DNA from: Cupriavidus oxalaticus
Lineage (GTDB): Bacteria > Pseudomonadota > Gammaproteobacteria > Burkholderiales > Burkholderiaceae
Direction of reading: 5' to 3'
Assembly: GCF_016894385.1 (NCBI RefSeq)
Contig: NZ_CP069811.1
Location: forward strand, 2,642,501-2,706,500
Length of the DNA stretch: 64,000 bases
Positions 18,184-26,930 of the stretch are shown here, one piece after another. Made by a program: the position numbers and the translations under genes. Position 1 is the stretch's first letter. Every line of letters begins with the position of its first letter. Under the pieces are notes generated by a model that saw only the letters and a program-made list of their open reading frames with translations, made no database searches and was not told where the DNA came from.

Positions 18184-18215
18184 GCTCCCCTCTCCCGCGT
18201 GCGGGAGAGGGGAGC
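18184..18215. repeat. REP-like palindrome at a convergent junction
   Basis: A perfect 15-base-arm palindrome (GCTCCCCTCTCCCGC, two-base loop, exact complement) sits 14 bases after the stop of the secreted repeat protein and about 60 bases before the stop of the minus-strand anti-sigma gene. It could act as a bidirectional terminator. Confidence 0.85.
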
Positions 18216-18276
18216 CTTTGCCAGTGGTGTCGGCTTGCGTTTAGCGCAATTGCGAACACTGACTGCGGACGCAGCT

Positions 18277-18480
18277 TCAATCCTCCCGCCCCATCCGCCG
18301 CATCGCCTCCCGCATGGTCCGCATCTGCGCGCTGAACGCGGTGCAGGCTTCGCAGATCGCCAGGTGGCCACGCACGCGCAGCCGTTCCACCCACGACAAA
18401 GGCTGGTCCAAACCCTTCATGGTCAGGTGGTGAACCTCTTCGCAGTCCGGCAGCAGGCGGCGGGCGGGACGGTCGGGCAT
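18277..18480 (-). CDS. Zinc-finger (zf-HC2) anti-sigma factor, soluble type
   Basis: 67 residues from the ATG at 18480; a TTG at 18492 would add four. It contains H-x3-C-x2-C (HLAICEAC), the ZAS metal motif of anti-sigma factors, and the upstream DCEEVHHL helix. It lacks a membrane span, so it would be a cytosolic redox- or metal-sensitive partner of the sigma factor encoded 46 bases upstream. No strong SD is visible, so expression may depend on coupling to the sigma gene. Confidence 0.78.
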   Translation of the reverse strand: MPDRPARRLLPDCEEVHHLTMKGLDQPLSWVERLRVRGHLAICEACTAFSAQMRTMREAMRRMGRED

Positions 18481-18526
18481 CGTAGTTGCCAAGGGTTAAG
18501 TGGACGATATCGCTGGCAAAGGCCGA

Positions 18527-19117
18527 TCAGCCCTTGCCGGCAGCGCCACGCTGCCCGAACCAGTGCAGTTCCAGGCACGCGCGCAGCCGCATGCGGGCCC
18601 GGTACAGCATGGCCCATGCATTGGTCGCGCTGATCTGCAAGACCTGACAGATTTCTTCGGTATCGAGCTCCAGCCATTCCCGCATCATGAACAGCCGGCC
18701 CAGCCGCGGCGGCAGCCGGTCGACGCATAGCTGCAGGATCTCGAAGAACTCGCGGCGCTCGAAGGCGCGCTCGGGGTCGCCCCAGTCGGAAGGCGGATCC
18801 TGGTAGTGGCCGTTGCGTGTGAACAGCGCATCCAGCGCCTCCTGCTCGGACAGCGCCTCGCCGTCCTCCGGCGCCACCAGCGCCAGCCGCACCTCGCGCC
18901 GGCCGCTGCGCAGGCTGTCGATCAGCTTGTGCTTGAGGATGCCGACCAGGTAAGTGCGCAGCGACGACTGGCCGGCAAAACGGTCCGGGTGCTCCAGCGC
19001 GGCCAGCAGCGTTTCCGACACGGCGTCTTCCGCCAGCCCCTCATCGCGCAGCTGCAGGCGCGCAAAGCGCAGCAGGTAGGGCCGTACGGCCTGCAGTTCG
19101 GCAGGATCGAGGCTCAT
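18527..19117 (-). CDS. ECF-type RNA polymerase sigma factor
   Basis: 196 residues from the ATG at 19117; an in-frame ATG at 19150 would add MAHLPTPPTRP. Region 2 is visible as LRDEGLAEDAVSETLLAALEHPDRFAGQSSLRTYLVGILKHKLID and region 4 as CVDRLPPRLGRLFMMREWLELDTEEICQVLQISATNAWAMLYRARMRLRACLE (named here by their cores EDAVSETL and EICQVLQISATN). It pairs with the zinc-finger protein immediately downstream. The regulon is unknown; the secreted repeat protein at 17865 converges on the pair and may or may not belong. Confidence 0.85.
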   Translation of the reverse strand: MSLDPAELQAVRPYLLRFARLQLRDEGLAEDAVSETLLAALEHPDRFAGQSSLRTYLVGILKHKLIDSLRSGRREVRLALVAPEDGEALSEQEALDALFTRNGHYQDPPSDWGDPERAFERREFFEILQLCVDRLPPRLGRLFMMREWLELDTEEICQVLQISATNAWAMLYRARMRLRACLELHWFGQRGAAGKG

Positions 19118-19183
19118 GGGGCGCGTCGGCGGCGTTGGCAGATGCGCCATGATACCGCTGGCCCGCGCTTCACGGCATGCGCT

Positions 19184-20806
19184 TCAGTTCAGTCCCCGGA
19201 ATTGCCCGCAAAGCCTGAACACGTCTTCGTTCAGCGGCACTTCCCGCGCGCGGGCATAGCGCGTGGCCAGCTTGAGCAGCTCCTTGATATCGCGCCCGCT
19301 GGCCTTCGGATAGGCCCGCAGCAGCGCCTCGACCAGCCCGTCGCCCAGCTCGGCGCCGAACTGCGCCGCCTGCAGCCGCCACAGGCGCCGCGCATCGTCC
19401 TTGCCCGGCGTTTCGTAGTGGATGGTGGCGATGCAGCGCGACAGGATGGCATCGTCGACATCGCCGATGCGGTTGGTGGTCATGAACAGCAGGCCGTTGA
19501 AGTACTCCAGCGTGCGCAGGAACTCGGCGACGATGGCGTTGTGCTCGAGGTCGTTGTCGCGGCAGCGGATATAGACGTCGGCCTCGTCCAGCAGCAGGAT
19601 CGCGTTCCAGCGCATGGCGCGCTGCAGGATGCCGCCCAGGCTGGCGCCGACCGAGGCCGCGGTGGTGCCGAGCTGTCCCGAATGGACCCGGTACAGCGGC
19701 TTGCCGACGACTTCGGCATAGACCTCGGCGGTCAGCGTCTTGCCCAGCCCCGGCGCGCCCTGGCACAGGATGGTGGTGCCGCCCGACTTGCCGGGCACGA
19801 AGTCCGGCACCAGCACGTCCATGTGCGAGGTCAGGATATCGATCAGGTCGCGGTGGGGGTCGGGCAGCACCAGCTTGTCGCGCAGCTCGGGCTGGTAGCG
19901 GTATTCGGTCAGGTGCTGCACATGCACCCACAGGTTGCGGTGCCACTCCAGGTGGAAGAGGTGCACGTAGCCGTGCAGCGGCACCGCCTCGAAGCCGGCT
20001 TCCACCCCGGCCTCGCGCCAGAACGCGGCATCGCAGCTCATCTCGAACCGGCGCGCGAGCCGTTCCTCGTCATTGACGCAGCGCGCCGCCACGCCGTCGG
20101 GCACGCGCGTCAGCTCGGCCGCGCCTTTGGCATCGAGCGACCACGCCGGCCCGCTGGCGACAAACTGCGCGCCGAAGCGCTGCTGGTAGCGCACGAAGCG
20201 CCGCGCGTGATGCTCGTACTCCTGCCGGAACTCTGCGCACTCCTTGTAGAAGCCGAACTCGGCCAGCAGCTCGGGAATGGTGCGGTTGGCGATGTCGTCG
20301 CGCGTGATCACCATCGACGTGGTCATGCCGGCGCGGCGCTTGTGGTGGTCGGTCAGCTCGGAATTGGCGGATTGCATGGTGTTGGCCAGCAGGTCCACCA
20401 CCACGTAGGCCAGGCCCTGCTCGGGCGCCACGTAGCGCATGCGCCGTACCAGCCAGGGCAGCAGCACGCCGTCGCGGTTGCGCTGGTACAGCCAGCCATC
20501 GATGGCATCGCGCGACAGGTAGGCCACCAGTCCGCCGATCAGCTGGTCCAGCCCCGGGATGACACGCGCCTGCGGCGCATTGTGGATATTGTCCAGCGCC
20601 AGCATCTGGAACATCAGCGCGCGCTGGTCCTGGCTCTTGCTCAGCGTGTAGAGCGAGTTCAGCGCCTGCGCGTCGAACAGCTTGCTCGACACCAGCATGT
20701 CGCCGTGGCACACGCCGTGCTCCTGCAGCTGGCGGGCCAGCGGCGTGCCCGTGCCGATCATGGCGAGCAGCGGGTGGATCAGCGCTTCCGGAATCTCGAA
20801 ATCCAT
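19184..20806 (-). CDS. AAA-family ATPase with long unknown N-terminal region
   Basis: 540 residues. A single C-terminal AAA module carries Walker A GAPGLGKT (350-357), Walker B ILLLDEAD (403-410), sensor-1 TTNR (443-446) and an Arg-finger-like SRC. The first 320 residues match no domain I know and contain a Trp/His-rich patch (HLEWHRNLWVHVQHL, 285-299). The AAA half is the spastin/FtsH-like remodelling type rather than a helicase or DNA clamp loader. It starts about 50 bases after the alpha/beta hydrolase gene and probably shares its transcript. Target unknown. Confidence 0.78.
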   Translation of the reverse strand: MDFEIPEALIHPLLAMIGTGTPLARQLQEHGVCHGDMLVSSKLFDAQALNSLYTLSKSQDQRALMFQMLALDNIHNAPQARVIPGLDQLIGGLVAYLSRDAIDGWLYQRNRDGVLLPWLVRRMRYVAPEQGLAYVVVDLLANTMQSANSELTDHHKRRAGMTTSMVITRDDIANRTIPELLAEFGFYKECAEFRQEYEHHARRFVRYQQRFGAQFVASGPAWSLDAKGAAELTRVPDGVAARCVNDEERLARRFEMSCDAAFWREAGVEAGFEAVPLHGYVHLFHLEWHRNLWVHVQHLTEYRYQPELRDKLVLPDPHRDLIDILTSHMDVLVPDFVPGKSGGTTILCQGAPGLGKTLTAEVYAEVVGKPLYRVHSGQLGTTAASVGASLGGILQRAMRWNAILLLDEADVYIRCRDNDLEHNAIVAEFLRTLEYFNGLLFMTTNRIGDVDDAILSRCIATIHYETPGKDDARRLWRLQAAQFGAELGDGLVEALLRAYPKASGRDIKELLKLATRYARAREVPLNEDVFRLCGQFRGLN

Positions 20807-20855
20807 CGAACACACTCCCGTTGGCCGTACGCCCCGCGCGGGACGCCGCGGCGAG

Positions 20856-21560
20856 TCACTGCAGGAAGAACGCGACGGCCTGCTCCACCACCGGCGGGTG
20901 GATGACATGCAGGCCGTCGAATTCCACGTACTCGACCGCATAGCCGGCGGCCTTGAGCTTGGCCGCGTTGGCGCGGCCGCTGGTGGCGATGGGCAGCTGC
21001 TCGTCGTCGCGTCCGTGCGCGACGAATACCTTCGGCGCGCCTTCCTGCATGAAGACCGACATGAAGCCGCCGGAAAACGCCAGCACGTGGCTGGCGATAT
21101 CGCCATTGGTGATGCCGATCGACAGCGCGTAGCTGGCGCCATCGGAGAAACCGGCGAAGCCCACGCGCTCGCGGTCGATGCGATAGCGCGACGTGACCGC
21201 GGCAAGCGCCAGCTGCAGGCGTTCCAGGTCGGGGCCGTTGCCGCCGATCACGATGTCCCAGGTCGGGTAGAGCGACTGCGGCGCCAGCACCAGGAAGCCG
21301 TGGCGCTGCGCGTGGGGCTCGATGTGCGGCAGGACCTTTTCGGCATGGCCGCCAGCGCCGTGGAACATGACCAGCAGCGGTACCGGTGCGCCGGCATCCA
21401 GGCCCTCCGGCACGAACAGTACCGGATCGCGCTCGGCCGCAACACCCAGTCCGTGGCGGCCTGGTGGCAGCGGCGCGGGGAACGGGCCGGACGGGGCGGC
21501 ACGGTGCACCGGCTCGTCGAAGGTGAAAGACAGGCGGCCGAACAAAGAAGGATCGAGCAT
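20856..21560 (-). CDS. Phospholipase/carboxylesterase-type alpha/beta hydrolase
   Basis: 234 residues from the ATG at 21560. The oxyanion motif MFHGAGGHAEK, nucleophile box GFSDGASYA, acid in VAHGRDDEQLP and terminal histidine in DGLHVIHPP give a full catalytic triad in the Abhydrolase_2 order. No signal peptide. It could be a thioesterase or carboxylesterase; the substrate is unknown. It lies upstream of, and probably co-transcribed with, the AAA ATPase gene. Confidence 0.8.
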   Translation of the reverse strand: MLDPSLFGRLSFTFDEPVHRAAPSGPFPAPLPPGRHGLGVAAERDPVLFVPEGLDAGAPVPLLVMFHGAGGHAEKVLPHIEPHAQRHGFLVLAPQSLYPTWDIVIGGNGPDLERLQLALAAVTSRYRIDRERVGFAGFSDGASYALSIGITNGDIASHVLAFSGGFMSVFMQEGAPKVFVAHGRDDEQLPIATSGRANAAKLKAAGYAVEYVEFDGLHVIHPPVVEQAVAFFLQ

Positions 21561-21629
21561 AGGGGGGATCCGGATGGACTGGCGGAACGTCTGACAGTGA
21601 GCTAAGGGCAGCGCCCGCCTTTCTGATAT

Positions 21630-21648
21630 TTTGTATATTACATACAAA
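21630..21648. promoter_or_regulatory. Operator-like palindrome TTTGTAT-N5-ATACAAA
   Basis: A perfect 7-base inverted repeat in the only AT-rich stretch of the divergent gap 21561-21771, between the alpha/beta hydrolase and the flavin monooxygenase operon. GntR- and LysR-type proteins bind sites of this form. No regulator gene is adjacent, so the binding protein is unknown. Confidence 0.5.
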
Positions 21649-21771
21649 CGTTATTTCGCGCCACCCAGCCCGCCGAGTGCATGAATATCGATATGGGCTT
21701 TCCTTCGTTCCCCCGCCTGCCCGCGTTGCCTATGCTGGGCCCCTGCGATTTTCGATACGGAGGAACCACCC

Positions 21772-23010
21772 ATGAACGCACCGTTGGCCATCGATGTCCC
21801 GCATGCCCGGCATGCCCTGCGCGCCGCGCTGGACGGCGTGCCGGCGCTGGCCAGGCAGATCGGCACCGATGCCGCCGCGCGCGAAGCGCTGCGCGTGCTG
21901 CCGCATGACGGCTTTGCCTTGTTCCGCCAGTCCGGCCTGGGCCTGCTGCGCATTCCAGTGGAATGGGGCGGGCTGGGCGGCTCGCTGGTTGACCTGTTCG
22001 AAGTGATTACCGCGATCGCGGCGGAGGAATCGAATGTGGCGCACGCGCTGCGCATCCACTTCGACCAGACCGAATCGCTGCGCCTGTCGCCGCGCTCGGC
22101 GTTCAACGACCTGCAGGTGCAGCGCATCGTCGGCGGTGCGATCTTCGGCGGCGCCTCGACCGAGCGCGGCACCGCGCGGCCAGGCGAGATCACCACGGCA
22201 CTGCGGCGCGACGGCGCGCACTACCGCGTCAGCGGCAAGAAGTACTACTCGACCGGCACGGCCTTTGCCGACTATGCGCGCATCAACGTGCAGGATCCCG
22301 ATGGTGAACCGGTCTTCATCATCATCCCGACCGACCGTCCCGGCCTCAGCGTGATCGACGACTGGGACGGCATGGGCCAGCGCATGACGGCCAGCGGCAG
22401 CCTGGTGCTCGACGACGTGGCCGTGCAGGCCGGCGAAGTGGCGCGGCGCGGCAACACCACGCTGGCCGGCCGCCATTGCGGCGCGCTGCGCCAGCTGCAC
22501 CTGGTGGCGGTGGCCGCCGGCATCGTGCGCAACGCCTGGACCGACGCCACGCGCTATGTGCGCGAGCACGGCCGCCCCGTGTTGCACAGCCCGGCGCCCT
22601 CCGCGCGCGAGGACCACTTCATCCAGCAGGTGATCGGCGACCTCGCCGCGCACAGCCACGCCATCGACGCGCTGGTTCGCGAGAACGCGCGCGCGCTCGA
22701 CCGCTCCGCCGACGCCCTCCGCGCCGGCCCCGGCGCCGGCGCCGACAATGCCGAGGCGCTGGTGCTGCAAGCCGCGCTGGCCACCGCGCAGACCCAATTG
22801 GTGGTCAGCAAGCTGGCGCTGCATGCGGGCGAGCGCATGTTCGAGGCCGGCGGCGCCTCGGCCACGTCCAGGCAGCACAACTTCGACCGCCACTGGCGCA
22901 ACCTGCGCACGATCTTCAGCCACAACCCGCTGCTGCACAAGGGCCGCGTGGTGGGCGCCTACCACCTCAACGGCGAGACCACGCACCTGACCGAAGGCCG
23001 CGTGTTCTGA
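21772..23010 (+). CDS. Acyl-CoA-dehydrogenase-fold flavin monooxygenase (DszC/SfnC-like)
   Basis: 412 residues, preceded by GGAGGA. The fold is that of acyl-CoA dehydrogenases (IPVEWGGLGGS, IFGGASTERG, KKYYSTGTAFADY), but the C-terminal RQHNFDRHWRNLRTIFSHNP block is typical of DszC-like FMNH2-dependent monooxygenases that oxidise sulfur or other heteroatoms. These need a separate flavin reductase, not seen here. The next gene is a second FMN monooxygenase and then MetQ-N-I, pointing to scavenging of sulfur from an organosulfur compound. Confidence 0.82.
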   Translation: MNAPLAIDVPHARHALRAALDGVPALARQIGTDAAAREALRVLPHDGFALFRQSGLGLLRIPVEWGGLGGSLVDLFEVITAIAAEESNVAHALRIHFDQTESLRLSPRSAFNDLQVQRIVGGAIFGGASTERGTARPGEITTALRRDGAHYRVSGKKYYSTGTAFADYARINVQDPDGEPVFIIIPTDRPGLSVIDDWDGMGQRMTASGSLVLDDVAVQAGEVARRGNTTLAGRHCGALRQLHLVAVAAGIVRNAWTDATRYVREHGRPVLHSPAPSAREDHFIQQVIGDLAAHSHAIDALVRENARALDRSADALRAGPGAGADNAEALVLQAALATAQTQLVVSKLALHAGERMFEAGGASATSRQHNFDRHWRNLRTIFSHNPLLHKGRVVGAYHLNGETTHLTEGRVF

Positions 23011-23033
23011 CGCGCCGCGCCCGGAGACCAACC

Positions 23034-24374
23034 ATGACAGCGAGCACTCCGCAGCGCCAGCTGCACCTGAACATCAACGCGCTGCATTCCGGCTTCGTGC
23101 CGTCGGCCTGGCGGCTGCCGCGCAGCGACGTGCGCGCCTTTGTCGACGTGCAGCACTACGTGCGGCTGGCACGCATCGCCGAGGCCGGCAAGTTCGACGC
23201 CATCTTCCTGGCCGACAATGCGTCGATCGCCGACCAGATCCACTTCCGCCCGATCACCGCGCTGGAGCCGACGCTGCTGCTGGCCAGCGTGGCGGCGGCG
23301 ACCACGCACATCGGCCTGGTGGCCACGGTCTCGACCAGCTACAACGAGCCCTACAACATCGCGCGGCGCTTCGCCACGCTGGACCACCTCAGCGGCGGCC
23401 GCGCCGGCTGGAACGTCGTCACCACCGCCGACGCGGGCTCGGCGCGCAACTTCGGGCGCAGCGCGCCGATCGAGCATGGCCAGCGCTATGCCCGCGCGGA
23501 TGAGTTCACCCGCATCGTCAAGGCGCTGTGGGACAGCTGGGAAGACGATGCCTTCATTGGCGACAAGAACACCGGCCGCTTCGTCGATACCGGCAAGCTG
23601 GCGCCGGTGGCGCACCACGGCACCTTTTTCGACGTGCATGGCCCGCTGAACCTGCCGCGTCCGCCGCAGGGACACCCCGTGCTGTTCCAGGCGGGCGGCT
23701 CGGCCGATGGCCGCGAGCTGGCCGCGCTGCACGCCGAGGCAGTGTTCTCCGCATCGCAGTCGTTCGAGGAAGCGCTCGCCTACAAACGCGAGATCAACGC
23801 GCGCGCCGAGGCGCTCGGGCGCGGGCCGCATGCAGTCAAGATCCTGCCGGGCCTGACCACCATCATCGGCGCCACCGAAGCGCAGGCACGGCAACGCCGC
23901 GACGAACTGGTCGAGCTGATCCCATGGGACTACAGCCTGAACCGGCTGGCCGGCACGCTTGGCATTCCCGTTGAGCGCCTGCGCCTGGATGCGCCGCTGC
24001 CGGAGAAGATCGCGCTGCCGGCCGACGGCAACCACACCTTCTTCCGCGCCACGTTGGCGCTGGCGCGGCGCGAGCGGCTGACGGTGCGCGAACTGATCCG
24101 CGAACTGGCCGGCGGCGGCGGGCATCGCGTGATCGTCGGCACGCCCGACCAGATCGCCGACGATATCGAGCACTGGTTCCGCCACGGCGCCGCCGACGGT
24201 TTCAACCTGATGCCCGATGCGCTGCCCGACGGGCTGCAGGATTTTGTCGACGGCGTGGTGCCGATCCTGCAGCGCCGCGGCATCTTCCGCACGGAGTACG
24301 AGGGCACGACGCTGCGCCAGCATCTTGGCCTGCAGCGGCCGGCCGGGCGCACGGTGACACGCGCGGCGGCTTGA
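23034..24374 (+). CDS. NtaA/SnaA/DszA-family FMN-dependent monooxygenase
   Basis: 446 residues, GGAGA ribosome site, 23 bases after the previous gene. Luciferase-like TIM barrel with hallmark LHLNINALHSGFVPSAWR at the N-terminus, FDAIFLADN, the SGGRAGWNVVTT motif and GHPVLFQAGGS. The family uses reduced FMN from a reductase to cleave C-S or C-N bonds (DMS, sulfones, nitrilotriacetate). Together with the DszC-like protein it makes a two-step oxidation module; the compound is unknown. Confidence 0.87.
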   Translation: MTASTPQRQLHLNINALHSGFVPSAWRLPRSDVRAFVDVQHYVRLARIAEAGKFDAIFLADNASIADQIHFRPITALEPTLLLASVAAATTHIGLVATVSTSYNEPYNIARRFATLDHLSGGRAGWNVVTTADAGSARNFGRSAPIEHGQRYARADEFTRIVKALWDSWEDDAFIGDKNTGRFVDTGKLAPVAHHGTFFDVHGPLNLPRPPQGHPVLFQAGGSADGRELAALHAEAVFSASQSFEEALAYKREINARAEALGRGPHAVKILPGLTTIIGATEAQARQRRDELVELIPWDYSLNRLAGTLGIPVERLRLDAPLPEKIALPADGNHTFFRATLALARRERLTVRELIRELAGGGGHRVIVGTPDQIADDIEHWFRHGAADGFNLMPDALPDGLQDFVDGVVPILQRRGIFRTEYEGTTLRQHLGLQRPAGRTVTRAAA

Positions 24375-24488
24375 GCGAAGGGTCCGCGCCAGCGTGCGGC
24401 CAATTGCATTTGCTAGCGCGGATTCCTTCGTGGACCGGGTGCGGCGCGCTCCATAGACTGGCGTTTCCATCACTCCTTTCAGCCAGTC

Positions 24489-25301
24489 ATGAAACGCCGC
24501 CACGTCCTTGCAACCCTTGCTCTCGCGCTTGCCGCGTTCTCCATCGGCAACGCCCAGGCCCAGCGCAGCGACCGCCCGCTCAAGGTGGGCGTGCGCGGCG
24601 GTGTCGATGAAGAAATCTGGGAAGTCGTCACGCGCGTTGCCGAAAAGCAGGGCCTGAAAGTCCAGCCCATCGTCATCACGGGCACTGCCAGCCCCAACGA
24701 GGCGCTCAACAACGGCGACCTCGACGCCAACGCGTTCCAGCACATCCCCTTCCTGCGCGACCAGATCAGGCAGCGCGGCTACACGATCGTCAATGTCGCC
24801 GATACGCTGATCTCGCCGATCGCCTTCTACTCGCGCAAGGTCAAGTCGCTCGAAGCGCTGCCCAACGGCGCGCGCATCGGCATCCCCAACGACCCGAGCA
24901 ACCAGACGCGCGCGCTGGTGATCCTGCGCGACCATGGCCTGGTGAAGTTGCGCGACGGCTTCGATCCCTTCACAGGCACCGCGTCGCTGTCCGACATCAC
25001 TGCCAACCCGAAGAAGCTCGAGTTCATCGAAAGCGCCTCGGTGGTGCTCCCGCGCGCGCTGCCCGATGTCGACGCCGCGGCCATCGTCAACACCTTTGCT
25101 TACCAGGCCGGCCTGATCGCCACGCGCGACGGCATCGCCGTGGAGAAGAAGGAGCACAACCCGTATGTGAACGTGATCGCAGTGCGCGAGAAGGACAGGA
25201 ATGCGCCGTGGGTGGCGCCGCTGGTCAAGGCGTACCAGTCCGACGAAGTGCGCAGGTTCATCCAGACCAAATACCAGGGATCGGTGATCCCGGCCTTCTG
25301 A
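24489..25301 (+). CDS. metQ: MetQ/NlpA-family ABC transporter substrate-binding protein
   Basis: 270 residues. The signal peptide ends AQAQ (residue 25) without a lipobox Cys, so it is a soluble periplasmic protein. The mature part has [26 protein letters not shown] and [14 protein letters not shown], the conserved NlpA/MetQ ligand-pocket segments. It would deliver methionine or a related sulfur compound to the MetN/MetI pair that follows by 10 bases. Linkage to sulfur monooxygenases suggests the ligand may be an oxidised methionine-like or sulfonate compound. Confidence 0.88.
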   Translation: MKRRHVLATLALALAAFSIGNAQAQRSDRPLKVGVRGGVDEEIWEVVTRVAEKQGLKVQPIVITGTASPNEALNNGDLDANAFQHIPFLRDQIRQRGYTIVNVADTLISPIAFYSRKVKSLEALPNGARIGIPNDPSNQTRALVILRDHGLVKLRDGFDPFTGTASLSDITANPKKLEFIESASVVLPRALPDVDAAAIVNTFAYQAGLIATRDGIAVEKKEHNPYVNVIAVREKDRNAPWVAPLVKAYQSDEVRRFIQTKYQGSVIPAF

Positions 25302-25311
25302 CCGAGACCCT

Positions 25312-26139
25312 ATGCAAACCGTATTGCCATTGCGGGAAGCGGCCCCGCATATCGTGTTCAGGGACGTCGGGAAGACCTATGCGGGCGCGGCAGCGCCCGC
25401 GCTGGCCGCTGTGTCCTTCACCATCGGGCGCGGCGAGCGCTTCGGCATCATCGGCCGCAGCGGCGCCGGCAAGTCGACGCTGCTGCGCACCATCAATATG
25501 CTGGAGCGCCCCGACGCCGGCCAGGTCCGCATTGACGGCGCCGACATCGGCGCGCTCGATGAAGACGGGCTGGTGGCGCTGCGCCGGCGCATCGGCATGA
25601 TCTTCCAGCACTTCAACCTGCTCTCGGCCAAGACCGTGTTCGACAACGTGGCGCTGCCGCTGCGCGTAGCCGGCGTGCCGCGGCAGGAGATCAGCGCGCG
25701 CGTCGGCGAACTGCTCGACCTGGTCGGCCTGTCGTCCAAGGCGGATGCTTATCCGGCGATGTTGTCGGGCGGACAGAAGCAGCGCGTCGGCATCGCCCGC
25801 GCGCTGGTGCACCGGCCTGAAATCCTGCTCTGCGACGAAGCCACCTCTGCGCTCGACCCCGAGACCACCGAGCAGATCCTGGCGCTGCTGCGCGATATCA
25901 ACCGGCAACTCGGCCTGACCGTGGTGCTGATCACGCACGACATGGCTGTGATCCGCGAAGCCTGCGACCGGGTGCTGGTGCTCGACCACGGCCGCATGGT
26001 CGAAACTGGCCCGGTGTGGCAGGTGTTTGCCGAGCCGCAGGCACCGGCGACCATCGCGCTGCTGCGGCCGCTGCGGCAGCGGCTGCCCGAACCGCCCCAC
26101 AACATGGAGACCTCGCATCGTGTCGCTGCCCTGGGTTGA
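25312..26139 (+). CDS. metN: MetN-like ABC transporter ATP-binding protein lacking the NIL domain
   Basis: 275 residues. Walker [11 protein letters not shown]-loop FQHFNLL, signature LSGGQKQR, Walker [13 protein letters not shown] and the H-loop LITHD are all present. Typical MetN is about 340 residues with a C-terminal ACT-like NIL domain for feedback by methionine; here the protein ends shortly after the nucleotide-binding domain. Uptake would therefore not be shut off by that route. The last 20 bases overlap the permease gene. Confidence 0.87.
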   Translation: MQTVLPLREAAPHIVFRDVGKTYAGAAAPALAAVSFTIGRGERFGIIGRSGAGKSTLLRTINMLERPDAGQVRIDGADIGALDEDGLVALRRRIGMIFQHFNLLSAKTVFDNVALPLRVAGVPRQEISARVGELLDLVGLSSKADAYPAMLSGGQKQRVGIARALVHRPEILLCDEATSALDPETTEQILALLRDINRQLGLTVVLITHDMAVIREACDRVLVLDHGRMVETGPVWQVFAEPQAPATIALLRPLRQRLPEPPHNMETSHRVAALG

Positions 26140-26776
26140 CAAGTACATCAAGGCGCTCGGCGAGACCCTGCTGATGACCGGCAGCGCCTGCGCCGTGGTG
26201 TTCGTTGCCGGCATGGCACTGGCGGTCGTGCTGACCGTTACCGCGCCGCGCGGCCTGGCGCCGCGGCCGCGGCTGCATCGCACGCTGTCGGTGCTGGTCA
26301 ATATGTTCCGCTCGATTCCGTTCATCATCCTGCTGGTGGCAATGCTGCCGGTGACGCGGATGATCGTCGGCACGACCATGGGAACATGGGCCGCGGTGGT
26401 GCCGCTGAGCGCGCACCTGATCCCGTTCTTTGCGCGCATCTCGCAAGTGGCGCTCAACGAGATCGATCCCGGGCTGGTCGAGGCGGCGCGGGCAATGGGA
26501 TGCCGGCGCTGGCATATCGTTCGCCATGTGCTGCTGCCCGAGGCAATGCCGGCGATCATCGGCGGCGCCACGGTGACGGTGATCGCGATGATTGGATCGT
26601 CGGCAATGGCCGGTGCAGTAGGGGCCGGCGGGTTGGGCGACCTCGCGATTCGATATGGGTATGAGCGCTATGAGACCGCGGTGATGTTCAACGTGATCAT
26701 CATCCTGGTGGCGCTGGTGACAGTGGTGCAGTTTGGTGGGGAGAGGCTGGCGCGGTATTTTGATCATCGGCGGTGA
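26120..26776 (+). CDS. metI: MetI-like ABC transporter permease
   Basis: 218 residues from a GTG start inside the end of the ATPase gene; ATG codons in the vicinity are in the wrong frame. Five to six membrane spans are visible, with the permease EAA loop as [29 protein letters not shown] (core EAARAMGC...VLLPEA). [10 protein letters not shown] and [17 protein letters not shown] are MetI hallmarks. The 20-base overlap ensures stoichiometric expression with MetN. Confidence 0.88.
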   Translation: MSLPWVDKYIKALGETLLMTGSACAVVFVAGMALAVVLTVTAPRGLAPRPRLHRTLSVLVNMFRSIPFIILLVAMLPVTRMIVGTTMGTWAAVVPLSAHLIPFFARISQVALNEIDPGLVEAARAMGCRRWHIVRHVLLPEAMPAIIGGATVTVIAMIGSSAMAGAVGAGGLGDLAIRYGYERYETAVMFNVIIILVALVTVVQFGGERLARYFDHRR

Positions 26777-26808
26777 AAGGCCCTGAATGCGCCTGGCGAA
26801 GCGATGGC

Positions 26809-26905
26809 GGGGGTGAGGGCGGGGGCCTCCACGGAGTAGCCGGCCGTGATGCTTGCGAAGCGCCGGCCCTCACCCCCTGCCCCTCTCCCGCAAGCGGGAG
26901 AGGGG
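26809..26905. repeat. REP-like inverted repeat at a convergent junction
   Basis: A 12-base inverted repeat GGGGGTGAGGGC (26809-26820) / GCCCTCACCCCC (26866-26877) encloses about 45 bases. It is followed by the CCCCTCTCCCGC...GCGGGAGAGGGG palindrome (26880-26905). It lies between the stop of metI and the stop of the minus-strand ABC ATPase. Confidence 0.85.
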
Positions 26906-26930
26906 AGAAAACATTCGGCGTGCGGCCGCA

